Source: Sphingobium indicum B90A (lineage in GTDB: Bacteria; Pseudomonadota; Alphaproteobacteria; Sphingomonadales; Sphingomonadaceae). Taken from it: 64,000 bases of DNA. A program made the translations under genes and the position numbers. The stretch spans positions 1,736,001 to 1,800,000 of the forward strand of contig NZ_CP013070.1 of NCBI RefSeq assembly GCF_000264945.2. The letters are read 5' to 3'. This document shows, piece by piece, positions 1 through 9,160 of this stretch. Position 1 is the first letter of the stretch; each line of letters starts with the position of its first letter. The notes under the pieces are model-generated. The model was given only the letters and a program-made list of their open reading frames with translations. It made no database searches and was not told the DNA's origin.

Positions 1-870
1 ATAGCCCAGCGTCAGGCTGTCCCGGTCGGCGCGCGGGGGCCTGGCCATCATCGGCAGCACCCGCTCCTCCGCGACGTCCATCAGGCGGAAGGTGTCGACG
101 CCCGTCTCCACCCCCATCCGCTCGCACACGGCGGCGAAGACCTCCAGCGGGGTGTTGCCGGCGCCTGCGCCGAAACCGGCGGCGGACCCGTCGATCCGGC
201 TGGCTCCCGCCGCCACGGCGGCCAGCGAATTGGCGATCCCAAGGCCCAGATTGTGATGGCCGTGGAACCCGATCTCCGTTTCCGCCTGCAACGCCCCCCT
301 CAACGCACCGATCCGCGCCGTCACCTCTTCGGGCAGCATGTAGCCGGCGCTGTCGACGCAATAGACGGTCGTCGCGCCATAGCCTTCCATCAGCAGCGCC
401 TGTTCGACCAGCGTTTCGACCGATGTCATGTGCGCCATCATCAGGAAGCCCACGGTGTCGAGCCCCAGCTTCCGGCCAAGGCCGATATGCTGTTCGGTCA
501 CGTCCGCCTCCGTGCAGTGGGACGCGACATGGACGCAGCCCGCGCCGCAATCCGCCGCCATGCGCAGTTCGTCCAGCGTGCCGATGCCCGGCACATGCAG
601 CACCGACACGGTGGCGTTCTTCATGCGGGACGCGACGGCGGTGATATAGTCGCGGTCGCTGTGCGCGCCGCGCCCATAGTTGAGCGACGAACCGCCCAAT
701 CCATCGCCATGCGTCACCTGCAACAGGGGCACGCCCGCCTCGTCCAGCCCGGTCGAGATGGCGATCATCTGGTCCAGGCTGATCTGGTGCCGCATCGAAT
801 GCATGCCGTCGCGCATGCACATGTCATGCAGCTTGACCTTCCGGCCCTTGATCTGCGCGGTCGTCGTCAT
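1..870 (-). CDS. 4-hydroxy-2-oxovalerate aldolase (partial, C-terminus outside window)
   Basis: Last enzyme-pair member of the lower meta-cleavage pathway: cleaves 4-hydroxy-2-oxovalerate to pyruvate and acetaldehyde, which the partner acylating dehydrogenase takes up through a channel (DmpFG/BphIJ family knowledge). About 290 residues are visible on the minus strand. Near the N-terminus is the HMGL-like signature with metal and catalytic residues (DMCMRDGMH, residues 16-24), and further on [11 protein letters not shown]. The start ATG at 870 overlaps the stop of the dehydrogenase in an ATGA arrangement, so the two are translationally coupled. The family is usually about 340 residues, so roughly 50 residues lie beyond position 1. 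Identity is confident; the symbol is left blank because mhpE, dmpG and bphI cannot be separated. Confidence 0.93.
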   Translation of the reverse strand, partial: MTTTAQIKGRKVKLHDMCMRDGMHSMRHQISLDQMIAISTGLDEAGVPLLQVTHGDGLGGSSLNYGRGAHSDRDYITAVASRMKNATVSVLHVPGIGTLDELRMAADCGAGCVHVASHCTEADVTEQHIGLGRKLGLDTVGFLMMAHMTSVETLVEQALLMEGYGATTVYCVDSAGYMLPEEVTARIGALRGALQAETEIGFHGHHNLGLGIANSLAAVAAGASRIDGSAAGFGAGAGNTPLEVFAAVCERMGVETGVDTFRLMDVAEERVLPMMARPPRADRDSLTLGY

Positions 871-1757
871 TGCACGCTCTCCATCATCTCCTGCGCGAAC
901 ATCTCGCCCGTGCGCGCGGCGGCGGCGGTCATGATGTCCAGATTGCCCGCATATCGGGGCAGGAAGTCGCCCAGCCCCTCCACCTCCAGGAAGATGGAGA
1001 CCTTGCGCCCCTCGAAGGTCGGGCCGTTCTTCAGCCGATAGCCCGGCACATAGCGCTGCACCTGCGCGATCATCTCGCGCACGGATGCGCTGATCGCCTC
1101 GCGGTCCGGCTCGTCGGCGGTCTCGCAATAGACGGTGTCGCGCATCATCAGCGGCGGTTCTGCGGGATTGATGACGACGATCGCCTTGCCCTTCGCCGCG
1201 CCGCCGACCTTCTCGATCGCGGCGGAGGTGGTGCGGGTGAACTCGTCGATATTCTTGCGCGTGCCGGGGCCGATCGACCTGGACGCCACGGTCGCGATGA
1301 TCTCCGCATAGTCGACCGGCTGGACGCGGCTGACCGCGTTCACCATCGGGATCGTCGCCTGACCCGCGCAGGTCACCATGTTGACGTTGACCGCGCCGTC
1401 GCGCGCCTGTTGCGCCAGGTTGACCGCCGGCACGCAAAGCGGACCGATGGCCGCCGGCGTCAGGTCGATCATCAGCACGCCCAGCTCGTTCAGCTTGCGG
1501 CTGTTTTCGGCATGAACATAGGCCGACGTCGCGTCGAACGCGATCTTCACGCCGTCCCTGGCGACATGCGGCACCAGGCCATCGACGCCCGCGTCGGTGG
1601 TCTTCAGCCCCAGCTCCCGCGCCCGCGCCAGCCCCTCGGACGTCGGATCGACGCCCACCATCCAGACCGGCTCCAGCCTGTCGGAACGCAGCAGCTTGTA
1701 GAGCAGGTCGGTGCCGATATTGCCCGGCCCGATGATGGCGCATTTCACTTTGGTCAT
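867..1757 (-). CDS. Acetaldehyde dehydrogenase (acylating)
   Basis: Converts acetaldehyde, NAD+ and CoA to acetyl-CoA, in complex with the adjacent aldolase. The 296-residue protein has a Rossmann start (IIGPGNIG, residues 8-15) and the catalytic cysteine at residue 130 in [11 protein letters not shown], as in DmpF/BphJ/MhpF. Length matches the family (about 300-315). It overlaps the tautomerase gene by four bases (1754-1757) and the aldolase by four bases, so it is an internal gene of the operon. No anomaly seen. Confidence 0.95.
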   Translation of the reverse strand: MTKVKCAIIGPGNIGTDLLYKLLRSDRLEPVWMVGVDPTSEGLARARELGLKTTDAGVDGLVPHVARDGVKIAFDATSAYVHAENSRKLNELGVLMIDLTPAAIGPLCVPAVNLAQQARDGAVNVNMVTCAGQATIPMVNAVSRVQPVDYAEIIATVASRSIGPGTRKNIDEFTRTTSAAIEKVGGAAKGKAIVVINPAEPPLMMRDTVYCETADEPDREAISASVREMIAQVQRYVPGYRLKNGPTFEGRKVSIFLEVEGLGDFLPRYAGNLDIMTAAAARTGEMFAQEMMESVQ

Positions 1758-1960
1758 CGACTTTGTCCCTGCTGCGCCTTTTCGCCGAACGTCACGCCGG
1801 CGACGGCATAATGGTCCAAGGGGGTTTCGTTCAGGATCACGCGCACCTGGTCGGGACGCACGTCCATGGTTTCGACCGTCGCCTGGGTAAGGGCGCGGAT
1901 GAAGGCGCGTTTCCTTTCCATCGAACGGCCTTCGCCAATGACCACGGATATAATCGGCAT
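1754..1960 (-). CDS. 4-oxalocrotonate tautomerase family protein
   Basis: A 68-residue protein beginning [13 protein letters not shown]. After Met removal Pro1 would be the general base, as in the 4-OT family. In the pathway it would isomerise 2-hydroxymuconate to 2-oxo-3-hexenedioate, between the semialdehyde dehydrogenase upstream and the decarboxylase next to it. Canonical 4-OT is about 62 residues, so the length is normal. The start codon at 1960 overlaps the decarboxylase stop by one base, and its stop overlaps the dehydrogenase start. Function is assigned by family and operon position. Confidence 0.9.
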   Translation of the reverse strand: MPIISVVIGEGRSMERKRAFIRALTQATVETMDVRPDQVRVILNETPLDHYAVAGVTFGEKAQQGQSR

Positions 1961-2745
1961 CAGTCGATCCTCACATTGATGCTGCCCATCTCTTGAAAGC
2001 GGGCGCAGACGATGTCGCCTTTGTCGATCGGCATCGCCTCCGTCGCGGCGCCGGTCAGCACCACCGATCCGGCGGGCAATATCCGCCCCCGCTCATGCAG
2101 CCAGGCGACCAGCATCTGCACGGCGCGGGCGGGATGGCCCAGCACCGCGCCCGAACAGGCCAGCGCCGCCGCCTCGCCGTTGATTTCCAGCACGATGCCG
2201 ATGGTCGCGGGGTCGACGTCGCCGGGCCGCCGCATCCGCCCGCCCATGACGAAGCGCGCGCTGGAGCCATTGTCCGCGACGACGCTCGGCAGGTCGAACC
2301 TGAACTTTTCGAACCGGCTGTCGAGTATCTCGATGGCGGGCTGGATGAAGTCCGTCGCGGCATGGACCTGATCGATGGAAACGTCCGGGCCGGACAGGTC
2401 GCGGGCCATGACATAGGCGATCTCTCCCTCGACGCGCGGATGGATCAGCCCGGCGGTCGGCACCGCGCCGCCCTCCGCATCGCATGTGTCGCGCATCAGC
2501 AGGCCGAAGCTCGGCACGTCGACGCCCATCTGGATCATCTTGGCCCGCGAGGTGAGACCGGCCTTGTAGCCGATCAGCGCCCGGCCCCGCGCCTGCCAGC
2601 GGCGCAGGCATTCGTCCTGCACGGCATAGCCGTCATCGACGGTCATGCCGGGATAATCGTCGGTCAGCTTCGCGATGGTGCGGCGGTTCGACTGGGCGCC
2701 GTCCACCCGGTCCGCCAGTTCGGCGATGGCTGCTGCGTCAAGCAT
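1960..2745 (-). CDS. 4-oxalocrotonate decarboxylase (DmpH-like)
   Basis: Member of the fumarylacetoacetase-like hydratase/decarboxylase family, 261 residues. It decarboxylates 2-oxo-3-hexenedioate to 2-hydroxypenta-2,4-dienoate and usually works in complex with the hydratase. The choice of decarboxylase over hydratase rests on DmpH-like blocks: [45 protein letters not shown] and [10 protein letters not shown]. The neighbouring paralogue (2738-3541) instead carries the DmpE-like blocks. The Glu-rich metal site motif [11 protein letters not shown] is present. It overlaps the upstream hydratase by eight bases. Confidence 0.88.
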   Translation of the reverse strand: MLDAAAIAELADRVDGAQSNRRTIAKLTDDYPGMTVDDGYAVQDECLRRWQARGRALIGYKAGLTSRAKMIQMGVDVPSFGLLMRDTCDAEGGAVPTAGLIHPRVEGEIAYVMARDLSGPDVSIDQVHAATDFIQPAIEILDSRFEKFRFDLPSVVADNGSSARFVMGGRMRRPGDVDPATIGIVLEINGEAAALACSGAVLGHPARAVQMLVAWLHERGRILPAGSVVLTGAATEAMPIDKGDIVCARFQEMGSINVRID

Positions 2746-3541
2746 CGGCGGTCCTCCGGCCGAAGGTCAGGGAACAATCGCCGATCCCGCCGATGCGCAT
2801 GGCGATATGGTCGCCCTCGCCCACCGGGAACATCGGTCCCAGCGCACCGGACAGGATCACCTCCCCGGCCAGGAAGGGCATGTCGAGCCGGCCCAGCGTA
2901 TTGGCGAGCCAGGCGACCGCATTGGCGGGCGATCCCTGCACGGCCGCGCCCACGCCCACGGCCACCTGCTCGCCATTGCGCTCCGCCCACATGCCGGCCA
3001 GCGCCAGATCCACGTCGCGCGGATCGATCTTCTCGCGGCCCAGCGCATAGACGCCGCAGGACGCGTTGTCGGCCACAGTGTCCTGGATGCGGATGTCCCA
3101 GTTCGTGATGCGGCTGTCGACGATCTCGAAACAGGCGCGGACATGGTCCGTCGCCGCCAGCACGTCCGCCGCCGTGACGCCGGGCCCTTTCAGGTCGCGT
3201 TTCAGGACGAAGGCGATCTCGGCCTCCGCCTTGGGCTGGATCAGCGCTTCGATGGGGACGGTCGCGCCATCGTCATAGGCCATGGCGCTGGTCAATATGC
3301 CGAAGTCCGGCTCGAACACGCCGATGGCGTTCTGCACGGCCCTGGACGTGACGCCGATCTTCTTGCCGACCACCGTCTCGCCCGCGGCGACGCGCCGCCC
3401 GACCATGCGGGCCTGGATGTGGTAGGCATCGACGATGGTGATGCCCGGCACCCGGTCCCGCAGGTTGGGGACGGTCGCGCCGGCGACCAGCGCCTCGTAA
3501 AGCTCGTCGCCATGCCGGGCGATGGTGGCCGCGTCCAGCAT
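2738..3541 (-). CDS. 2-hydroxypenta-2,4-dienoate hydratase (2-oxopent-4-enoate hydratase, DmpE-like)
   Basis: Hydrates 2-hydroxypenta-2,4-dienoate to 4-hydroxy-2-oxovalerate, the aldolase substrate. The 267-residue protein contains DmpE-type blocks GKKIGVTSRAVQN, QPKAEAEIAFVL, EIVDSRITNWDIRIQDTVADN and AWLANTLGRL. The open frame runs much further upstream, but the ATG at 3541 gives the family length and lies two bases after the dehydrogenase stop. The pair with the decarboxylase probably arose by duplication, as in dmp/xyl operons. Confidence 0.9.
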   Translation of the reverse strand: MLDAATIARHGDELYEALVAGATVPNLRDRVPGITIVDAYHIQARMVGRRVAAGETVVGKKIGVTSRAVQNAIGVFEPDFGILTSAMAYDDGATVPIEALIQPKAEAEIAFVLKRDLKGPGVTAADVLAATDHVRACFEIVDSRITNWDIRIQDTVADNASCGVYALGREKIDPRDVDLALAGMWAERNGEQVAVGVGAAVQGSPANAVAWLANTLGRLDMPFLAGEVILSGALGPMFPVGEGDHIAMRIGGIGDCSLTFGRRTADA

Positions 3542-3543
3542 GG

Positions 3544-4986
3544 TCACAGCTTCACGCAGATGTTGCGCAGCTCGGTGTAGAATTCGAGGCTGTGGACCCC
3601 GCCTTCCCGGCCGATGCCGCTGTGCCCGGTGCCGCCGAAGGGCGTGCGCAGGTCGCGCAGGAACCAGCTGTTGACCCAGGTGATGCCCACGTCGACCTCC
3701 GCCGCGACGCGGTGCGCGCGCGACAGGTCCTGCGTGAAGATGGCGGCGGAAAGGCCGTAATCGGTCGCGTTGGCGACGGCGATGGCCTCCTCCTCGCTGC
3801 CGAAGGGGCGAATATGGCAGCAGGGACCGAAAATCTCCTCGTTCCAGACCGACGCCTCGTCCGCCAGGCCGGTCCAGATCGTCGGCTGCACCCAATGGCC
3901 GCCCGAAAGCTCGTCGGGCATGGTCGGCACGCCGCCGCCGGTCACGACCCTCGCCCCCTCCGCCACGGCCTTCGCATAATAGGACAGCACCTTCTCGCGA
4001 TGCTCGGCGGAGATAAGCGGACCCAGCGTCGCGCCGGGCTTGAGCGCCTCCGCCTTTTCCTTGAGACCCGCGACCAGCGCCTCGAACAGCGGCCGCTCGA
4101 CCAGCACCCGCTCGGTGCCCAGGCACACCTGCCCGCAATTGAGGAAGACGGATCGGCCCAGCGCCTCCAGCGTCACGTCGAGGTCGGCGTCGGCAAAGAC
4201 GATCGCGCTGTTCTTGCCGCCCAATTCAAAGGACACGTCGCGCAGGCCGTGCGCCGCCGCCTGCATGATGGCGGTGCCGGTGCGCGTCTCGCCGGTGAAG
4301 GTGATCGCGTCGACGCCCGGATGCTGTGTCAGGTATCCGCCAGCGCTGTCCGGGCCGAAGCCATGGACGACATTATAGACGCCCGCGGGCACGCCCGCAT
4401 CGTTCATCACCTCGCCCAGCAGCGTCGCGGTGCCCGGCGTCTCCTCCGACGGCTTCACGATCACGCTGTTGCCGCAGGCCAGAGCCGGCGCGACCTTCCA
4501 CGTCATCAGCAGCAGCGGCGCGTTCCACGGGCAGATGACGCCGATCACGCCCTTGGGCTTGCGAATCGCATAGTTGAGCGCGCCCCGCCCGTCCGGGGTC
4601 GGCGTCTGGAAGCTCTCGGTCGCGACATTCTTCACGACGTCGGCGAAAATCCGGAAATTGGCCGCGCCGCGCGGGATGAAGGCATGTTCCATCATCGACC
4701 GGGGCTGGCCGGTATCGGCCATTTCCGCCGCCACGAAATCGTCGAAGCGCCGGGTGATCCCGTCCGCGACGGCCCGCATCAGGTCGGACCGATCATCCAC
4801 CGTCAGCCCTGCCCACGGGCCTTTCTGCGCCGCCCGCGCCGCCTGCACCGCCAGGTCGATCTCGGCGCGGCCGCCCTCATGCACATGGCCGATCAGGGCT
4901 CCGTCGCTCGGCCGATATTTGGGGAAAGTCCTGCCGGACGTTCCCTGCGTGAAGGTTCCGTCGATGAAATGCCGGAAATGCGCCAA
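3544..4986 (-). CDS. 2-hydroxymuconic semialdehyde dehydrogenase (TTG start)
   Basis: NAD+-dependent aldehyde dehydrogenase of 480 residues. It oxidises 2-hydroxymuconate semialdehyde, the product of catechol 2,3-cleavage, to 2-hydroxymuconate. Visible ALDH landmarks are the PWNAP loop, FTGET, the ELGGKN glutamate motif and the catalytic cysteine in FLNCGQVCLGTERV. First gene of the operon. The codon at 4986 is TTG, preceded by a good purine-rich site (GAGAGGA), and no ATG fits the family N-terminus (HFRHFIDGTF). A 2-aminomuconate semialdehyde dehydrogenase is the main alternative, but the tautomerase and decarboxylase downstream favour the hydroxymuconate route. Confidence 0.9.
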   Translation of the reverse strand: MAHFRHFIDGTFTQGTSGRTFPKYRPSDGALIGHVHEGGRAEIDLAVQAARAAQKGPWAGLTVDDRSDLMRAVADGITRRFDDFVAAEMADTGQPRSMMEHAFIPRGAANFRIFADVVKNVATESFQTPTPDGRGALNYAIRKPKGVIGVICPWNAPLLLMTWKVAPALACGNSVIVKPSEETPGTATLLGEVMNDAGVPAGVYNVVHGFGPDSAGGYLTQHPGVDAITFTGETRTGTAIMQAAAHGLRDVSFELGGKNSAIVFADADLDVTLEALGRSVFLNCGQVCLGTERVLVERPLFEALVAGLKEKAEALKPGATLGPLISAEHREKVLSYYAKAVAEGARVVTGGGVPTMPDELSGGHWVQPTIWTGLADEASVWNEEIFGPCCHIRPFGSEEEAIAVANATDYGLSAAIFTQDLSRAHRVAAEVDVGITWVNSWFLRDLRTPFGGTGHSGIGREGGVHSLEFYTELRNICVKL

Positions 4987-5060
4987 CTGTCCTCTCCATG
5001 TCGTTGCCAGACCTTCTAACGAAGGATAGCCTTACCCAATAATACTGTTTTATGCTCTTT

Positions 5061-5083
5061 GAGATACCTGCAAGGCATATCTC
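5061..5083. promoter_or_regulatory. Probable LysR-regulator binding site
   Basis: A perfect interrupted palindrome GAGATA-N11-TATCTC lies in the 121-base divergent gap between the meta-cleavage operon and the LysR gene, 24 bases before the regulator start. It contains the T-N11-A core typical of LysR-type boxes. Placement suggests control of the operon and autoregulation. Confidence 0.6.
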
Positions 5084-5107
5084 GACAGCATCGGAAAGGC
5101 GCAAGAC

Positions 5108-6037
5108 ATGTTCGCGAACCGCATCGACATCCGCCACCTGCGCTATTTCGTGGAGACCGTGCGCCACGGCAGCATCCGGGGCGCATCCCAGGAACTCCAT
5201 CTGTCCCAGCCGCCGCTGACCCGCCAGATCCAGTATCTGGAGGAAGTGCTGGGCGTGTCCCTGCTGGTGCGCAAGCGTCATGGCGTCGAACCCACCGCCG
5301 CCGGGCAGGCCCTCTATACGGAGGCGGTGAACATCCTGAACCTGGTGGAACAGGCGTGCGCCACGACGCAACTGATCGGCCAGGGCGCGCTCGGCCGGCT
5401 GGACGTGGGCGTGTTCGGGTCCGCCGTGCTCGACATCGTGCCGCGCATCGTGCTCGAATTCCGAAAGCGCTATCCCAATGTCGAGGTGGTCCTGCACAAT
5501 ATGGACCGCGACACGCAGGTTAAGGCGCTGCAGGAACGGCGGATCGCCATCGGCTTCAACCGATTCTTCCTCGAATATCCCGGACTGCAATGGGAAAGCG
5601 TGGTGCATGAACCGATGATCATCGCCATGCCGCGCCATCACCGGCTGGCGCGCCGCGCATCCATCGCCCTGTCGGACCTGGCGGGGGAACCGATGATCTT
5701 CTACCCCCGCGCCAGCCAGTCGGGCGGGTTCAGCAATTTCCTGCTGCGCGCCTTTCACGATCTCAACATCGAACCCAATGTCGTGCAGACGGTCGATGAC
5801 GTGGTGACGGCCGTCGCCTTCGTGTCGAGCGGCGTGGGACTGGCGGCGGCAGTGGAATCGGCGCGCACGCTGCAATTGCCGGACGTGGTCTATGTGCCGC
5901 TGGCCGAAGATGACGGTCCGGCCGCGTTCGACCTGTGCATGATCTGCCGTTCCGGCGACGAATCGCCGCTGATCGAAGGTTTCCGCCAGGCGGTGAAGAC
6001 GGTGACGGGGCCGCCGGCCGACCGCGGCCTTCGATAG
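5108..6037 (+). CDS. LysR-family transcriptional regulator
   Basis: A 309-residue LysR regulator. The N-terminal winged helix-turn-helix covers about residues 6-65 (RHLRYFVETVRHGSIRGASQELHLSQPPLTRQIQ), followed by an effector-binding domain from about residue 95. It is divergent from the lower meta-cleavage operon, with a LysR-type palindrome between them, so it is probably the activator of that operon. The inducer is not deducible; in CatM/BenM-like systems it is a pathway intermediate. A normal ATG start was chosen. Confidence 0.9.
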   Translation: MFANRIDIRHLRYFVETVRHGSIRGASQELHLSQPPLTRQIQYLEEVLGVSLLVRKRHGVEPTAAGQALYTEAVNILNLVEQACATTQLIGQGALGRLDVGVFGSAVLDIVPRIVLEFRKRYPNVEVVLHNMDRDTQVKALQERRIAIGFNRFFLEYPGLQWESVVHEPMIIAMPRHHRLARRASIALSDLAGEPMIFYPRASQSGGFSNFLLRAFHDLNIEPNVVQTVDDVVTAVAFVSSGVGLAAAVESARTLQLPDVVYVPLAEDDGPAAFDLCMICRSGDESPLIEGFRQAVKTVTGPPADRGLR

Positions 6038-6050
6038 CGGAAGCGGGCCT

Positions 6051-7790
6051 TCATCCGCCCCGCCGCCCCTTCCAATATTGCACCTGCGCGCGCGTCATGC
6101 CCAGCGCGGCGGCGGCGGCGCTGGCATTGCCCCCGCTGCGTTCCAGCGCGGCCGCGATCAGCCGGTCGGCGATCTCCTGCCGGCTGAGCCCGCTGTCGAG
6201 CAGCATCGCGCCGACATCCGCCTCCGCGCCCCCGCCGCCCCCGCGAAACCGGCGCGCGACGAAATCGCGGAACGGGTCGGGCACGAAGCCTTCGGTCCGG
6301 TTGCCCACGCCCAGCGTCAGATGGTGCAGGCCGATCGCTTCCCCATCCGCCGCCAGGATGACGCCGCGCTCCACCAGATTCTCCATCTCGCGGATATTGC
6401 CCGGCCAGCCATAGTCGTGGAAGGCGCGGACGACCTCCGCCTCCAGACGCAGCAGGCCGCGCCCGTGCCGCTGGCAGAGACGGGCGAGGAAATGATTGGC
6501 CAGCACCGGGATGTCCGCCCGCCGCTCCCTCAACGGCGGGATATAGACGGGAAAGGGACTCAGCCGGTGGAACAGGTCGGCGCGGAAACGGCCTGCCTCC
6601 ATCTCGGCGCGCAGGTCGGCATTGGTGGCGGCGATCAGGCGGACATCGGCGGTCAGCGTCCTCGTCCCGCCCACCCGCTCATAATCGCCGTCCTGCAACA
6701 CGCGCAGCAGCTTGCCCTGCGCGGCGAGGGACAGCGTGCCGATCTCGTCCAGGAACAGCGTGCCGCCCGCCGCCCGCTCGAACCGGCCGGGGCGCGTGGC
6801 GATCGCGCCGGTGAAGGCGCCCTTCTCCACCCCGAACAGTTCCGCTTCCAGCAATGTCTCCGGAATGGCGGCGCAGTTGACCGCGACGATCGGCCTGTCG
6901 GCCCGCCGGCTGCGCTTGTGCAGCTCGCGCGCGAACACTTCCTTGCCGACGCCGCTTTCGCCCAGGAACAGCACCGGCGCCATGGTCGGCGCGACCTTGT
7001 CCACCAGGTGCAGCACCGTGTTGAAGCCGGACGACGCGCCCACGATGGCGCGGGCGCCGATATGCAGGTCGGCGTCGACCGGCGCCGCGCTGTCCGGCGG
7101 CGCCGGGCGGCGGCTGTAGGTGTCGGCGCGGAACCAGCGCAGTTCGTTGTCGGCGTCCGGCCACTCGTCCGCCGGCCGCCCGACCAGATAACAGCGGTCA
7201 TGCCCCATCGCGATGCATTCCAGTTCGCGGAACACCATCGGCCGGCCGAAGAAGGTGGAGGCATAGCCCGAAGCATATCCCGCCTGCTGCCATCCCGCCG
7301 GATGCGCGCCGATGCCCATTTCCTGCACATGGGACGCGCATTCCGCCGAATTGTGCCAGACATATTCGCCATGGAAGCGCCCGGCCTCGAAATCCGCCTC
7401 GAACGCCAGTTCCTCGACCTGCACGGCCCCTTTCAGCGCATGGAATTGCGGCCCGGCGCGATAGATGTCCTCCAGGGTGCCGCTATGCCGCAATTCCTGC
7501 GCGAGCTGCGCATCCGCGACGCCGGTGCCATAGCCGATGCGCGACATCAGCATGCGCGCGCTTTCATAACCAAGAGCGCGCACCAATTCCCGCCGCAACT
7601 GGCCAAGCACGATGTCGTCGACCAGCAGCATCCGCCGCTTGCCCAGGCGGATTTCCGCCCGCGCCGGGTCGAAGTGGAAGCTGTCGCGCAGATCGGCAAG
7701 GTCGCTCTCGCCCACCGGCGCGACCCCGCCATCGTGAAATGCCGTGCCCAGTCCCGACTTGCCGGATGCCGATCCGCCTGCCCGCGCCAT
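6051..7790 (-). CDS. Sigma-54-dependent aromatic-responsive activator (XylR/DmpR family)
   Basis: A 579-residue bacterial enhancer-binding protein. The N-terminal sensor contains a XylR_N/V4R-type block (about residues 20-220) with the line [14 protein letters not shown] and E-x2-C-x7-C (in [14 protein letters not shown]), matching the zinc-binding ligands of phenol sensors such as MopR/DmpR. The AAA+ domain follows, with GESGVGKE Walker A, the sigma-54-contacting GAFTGA loop and a Fis-type C-terminal helix-turn-helix ([20 protein letters not shown]). It is divergent from a Rieske oxygenase whose upstream region has a consensus -24/-12 promoter. It would sense an aromatic ligand directly and de-repress its ATPase; which ligand is unknown. 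Confidence 0.92.
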   Translation of the reverse strand: MARAGGSASGKSGLGTAFHDGGVAPVGESDLADLRDSFHFDPARAEIRLGKRRMLLVDDIVLGQLRRELVRALGYESARMLMSRIGYGTGVADAQLAQELRHSGTLEDIYRAGPQFHALKGAVQVEELAFEADFEAGRFHGEYVWHNSAECASHVQEMGIGAHPAGWQQAGYASGYASTFFGRPMVFRELECIAMGHDRCYLVGRPADEWPDADNELRWFRADTYSRRPAPPDSAAPVDADLHIGARAIVGASSGFNTVLHLVDKVAPTMAPVLFLGESGVGKEVFARELHKRSRRADRPIVAVNCAAIPETLLEAELFGVEKGAFTGAIATRPGRFERAAGGTLFLDEIGTLSLAAQGKLLRVLQDGDYERVGGTRTLTADVRLIAATNADLRAEMEAGRFRADLFHRLSPFPVYIPPLRERRADIPVLANHFLARLCQRHGRGLLRLEAEVVRAFHDYGWPGNIREMENLVERGVILAADGEAIGLHHLTLGVGNRTEGFVPDPFRDFVARRFRGGGGGAEADVGAMLLDSGLSRQEIADRLIAAALERSGGNASAAAAALGMTRAQVQYWKGRRGG

Positions 7791-7808
7791 GTCCTCTCCT
7801 GTTTAATA

Positions 7809-7835
7809 TTCGACAGTCATAGGGGCAATGTCGGA
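7809..7835. promoter_or_regulatory. Possible upstream activator sequence for the sigma-54 activator
   Basis: Imperfect inverted repeat TTCGACA-N13-TGTCGGA (one mismatch in seven), about 135 bases upstream of the -24 element of the Rieske gene and just before the activator's own start. Spacing and position suit an enhancer-binding-protein site, but it is not the XylR TTGANCAA consensus, so this is tentative. Confidence 0.3.
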
Positions 7836-7969
7836 TGATTTTCAACAGCCCGATCATGCCCGCCCGCCGCGGGGGCGATGGGCGCCCTTTCCTTCCCGCC
7901 CCCTTTTCCCGGCGCGGGACCGGCATTTCGGCGGCCTCGGCCGCATCGGCAGGACCGCGCGGCGCGATC

Positions 7970-7985
7970 TGGCACGCCGCTTGCT
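7970..7985 (+). promoter_or_regulatory. Sigma-54 (-24/-12) promoter of the Rieske oxygenase gene
   Basis: The 16-mer TGGCACGCCGCTTGCT matches the sigma-54 consensus TGGCACG-N4-TTGCW at every defined base. It faces the Rieske gene, with the expected transcription start near 7996 and a leader of about 43 bases. The divergent neighbour encodes a GAFTGA-type activator. Confidence 0.85.
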
Positions 7986-8038
7986 GGTCGCCCCGCATCC
8001 GCCGCCACGGGTGCGGCGACCATGGGAAAAGGATGATC

Positions 8039-9127
8039 ATGTCGGCAAGCAGCCTGTATCTGAAACGCGCCTGGTACGTCGCCGCCCTCTCCAGCGAAGT
8101 CGACGCGACGCAGCTGTTCCACCGTCGGATATTGGGCATGTCGGTCCTCATCTTCCGCAACGCGCAGGGCGAGGCGGTCGCCCTTCAGGACCGCTGCCCG
8201 CACCGCTTCGCCCCGCTTTCCATGGGCAGCCGGGTGGGCGACGCCATCGCCTGCCCCTATCACGGGCTGCGGTTCGACGCCGGCGGCCATTGCGTCCACA
8301 ACCCGCACGGTCGCGGCCAATTGCCCAGGGGACAGGTCGTGCGCGGCTTTCCGCTGATCGAACGGCACGGATTCATCTGGATCTGGATGGCGGAGGAGGC
8401 GGCCGATCCCGCCCTGCTTCCCGACTTCTCGCCGCTGGACAGGGGCCATGCCAACGGCGTCGGCCACACCTATATGAAGCTGCCGGTCGATTACCGCCTG
8501 ATCCTGGACAATGTCATGGACCTCAGCCATGTCGACTATGTCCATGGCGAAATCATCACGACGCGGGGGCAATTGTCGCCGCTGATCCCGCAGGTGGAGG
8601 AGACGGAGAACAGCGTCTCCGCCAGTTGGGACTACAGCCAGACCCCGCCCATCGGCATCTTCGCCCCCTTCCTGCCCCGGCCGGAGGAGGCGGCCCGCCA
8701 CAGCATCCGCGTCACCTGGACGGCGCCCGCCAATATCCAGTTGTCGATCGCGGCGGCGCAGGACGACGCGCCCTTCGAACAGGGCATCAGCCAATATGAC
8801 CTGCACAGTTGCACGCCGGGCGACGAGAATGAGACCCATTATTTCTTCGCCACCCGCCGCAACCATGCGGAAGAGGATGGCGACTATAACGCGTTCAAGA
8901 CGGCGGCCATGCACGCCGCCTTCGAGACGGAGGACGGCCCGATCATCGCCGCCGCCCAGCGAGAGATGGGGAGCAAGGATTTCTTCGACCTGAAACCCAT
9001 GCTGCTGTCCAACGACCTGGCGGCGGTCAAGGTACGCCGCCGCCTGCAACGTGCGGTGGAACTGGAGGGCGCGGTGGAACTGGAGGGCGCGACGCCCGGC
9101 CGGACGGATCGCGCCGCCAGGCGGTGA
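8039..9127 (+). CDS. Rieske-type aromatic oxygenase / O-demethylase alpha subunit (VanA-like)
   Basis: Terminal oxygenase of 362 residues. The Rieske [2Fe-2S] ligands are C53, H55, C72 and H75 (RCPH...ACPYH), and the mononuclear iron histidines are H164 and H169 in DLSHVDYVH. Size and layout resemble VanA/DdmC-type monooxygenases acting on methoxylated or phenoxy aromatics; the exact substrate cannot be read. The frame is open upstream to 7835, but the ATG at 8039 has AAGGA five bases before it and gives the family N-terminus (LKRAWYVAAL). No reductase or ferredoxin partner is in the window. Near the C-terminus an 18-base tandem duplication repeats VELEGA. Driven by the sigma-54 promoter at 7970. 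Confidence 0.88.
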   Translation: MSASSLYLKRAWYVAALSSEVDATQLFHRRILGMSVLIFRNAQGEAVALQDRCPHRFAPLSMGSRVGDAIACPYHGLRFDAGGHCVHNPHGRGQLPRGQVVRGFPLIERHGFIWIWMAEEAADPALLPDFSPLDRGHANGVGHTYMKLPVDYRLILDNVMDLSHVDYVHGEIITTRGQLSPLIPQVEETENSVSASWDYSQTPPIGIFAPFLPRPEEAARHSIRVTWTAPANIQLSIAAAQDDAPFEQGISQYDLHSCTPGDENETHYFFATRRNHAEEDGDYNAFKTAAMHAAFETEDGPIIAAAQREMGSKDFFDLKPMLLSNDLAAVKVRRRLQRAVELEGAVELEGATPGRTDRAARR

Positions 9128-9160
9128 CGCCCGGCGGTGACGCTGGGCAACCGGCGCCGC

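Noticed and set aside
253..1041. Plus-strand frame opposite the aldolase and dehydrogenase genes
   Set aside because: His/Arg-rich shadow of the meta-cleavage operon.
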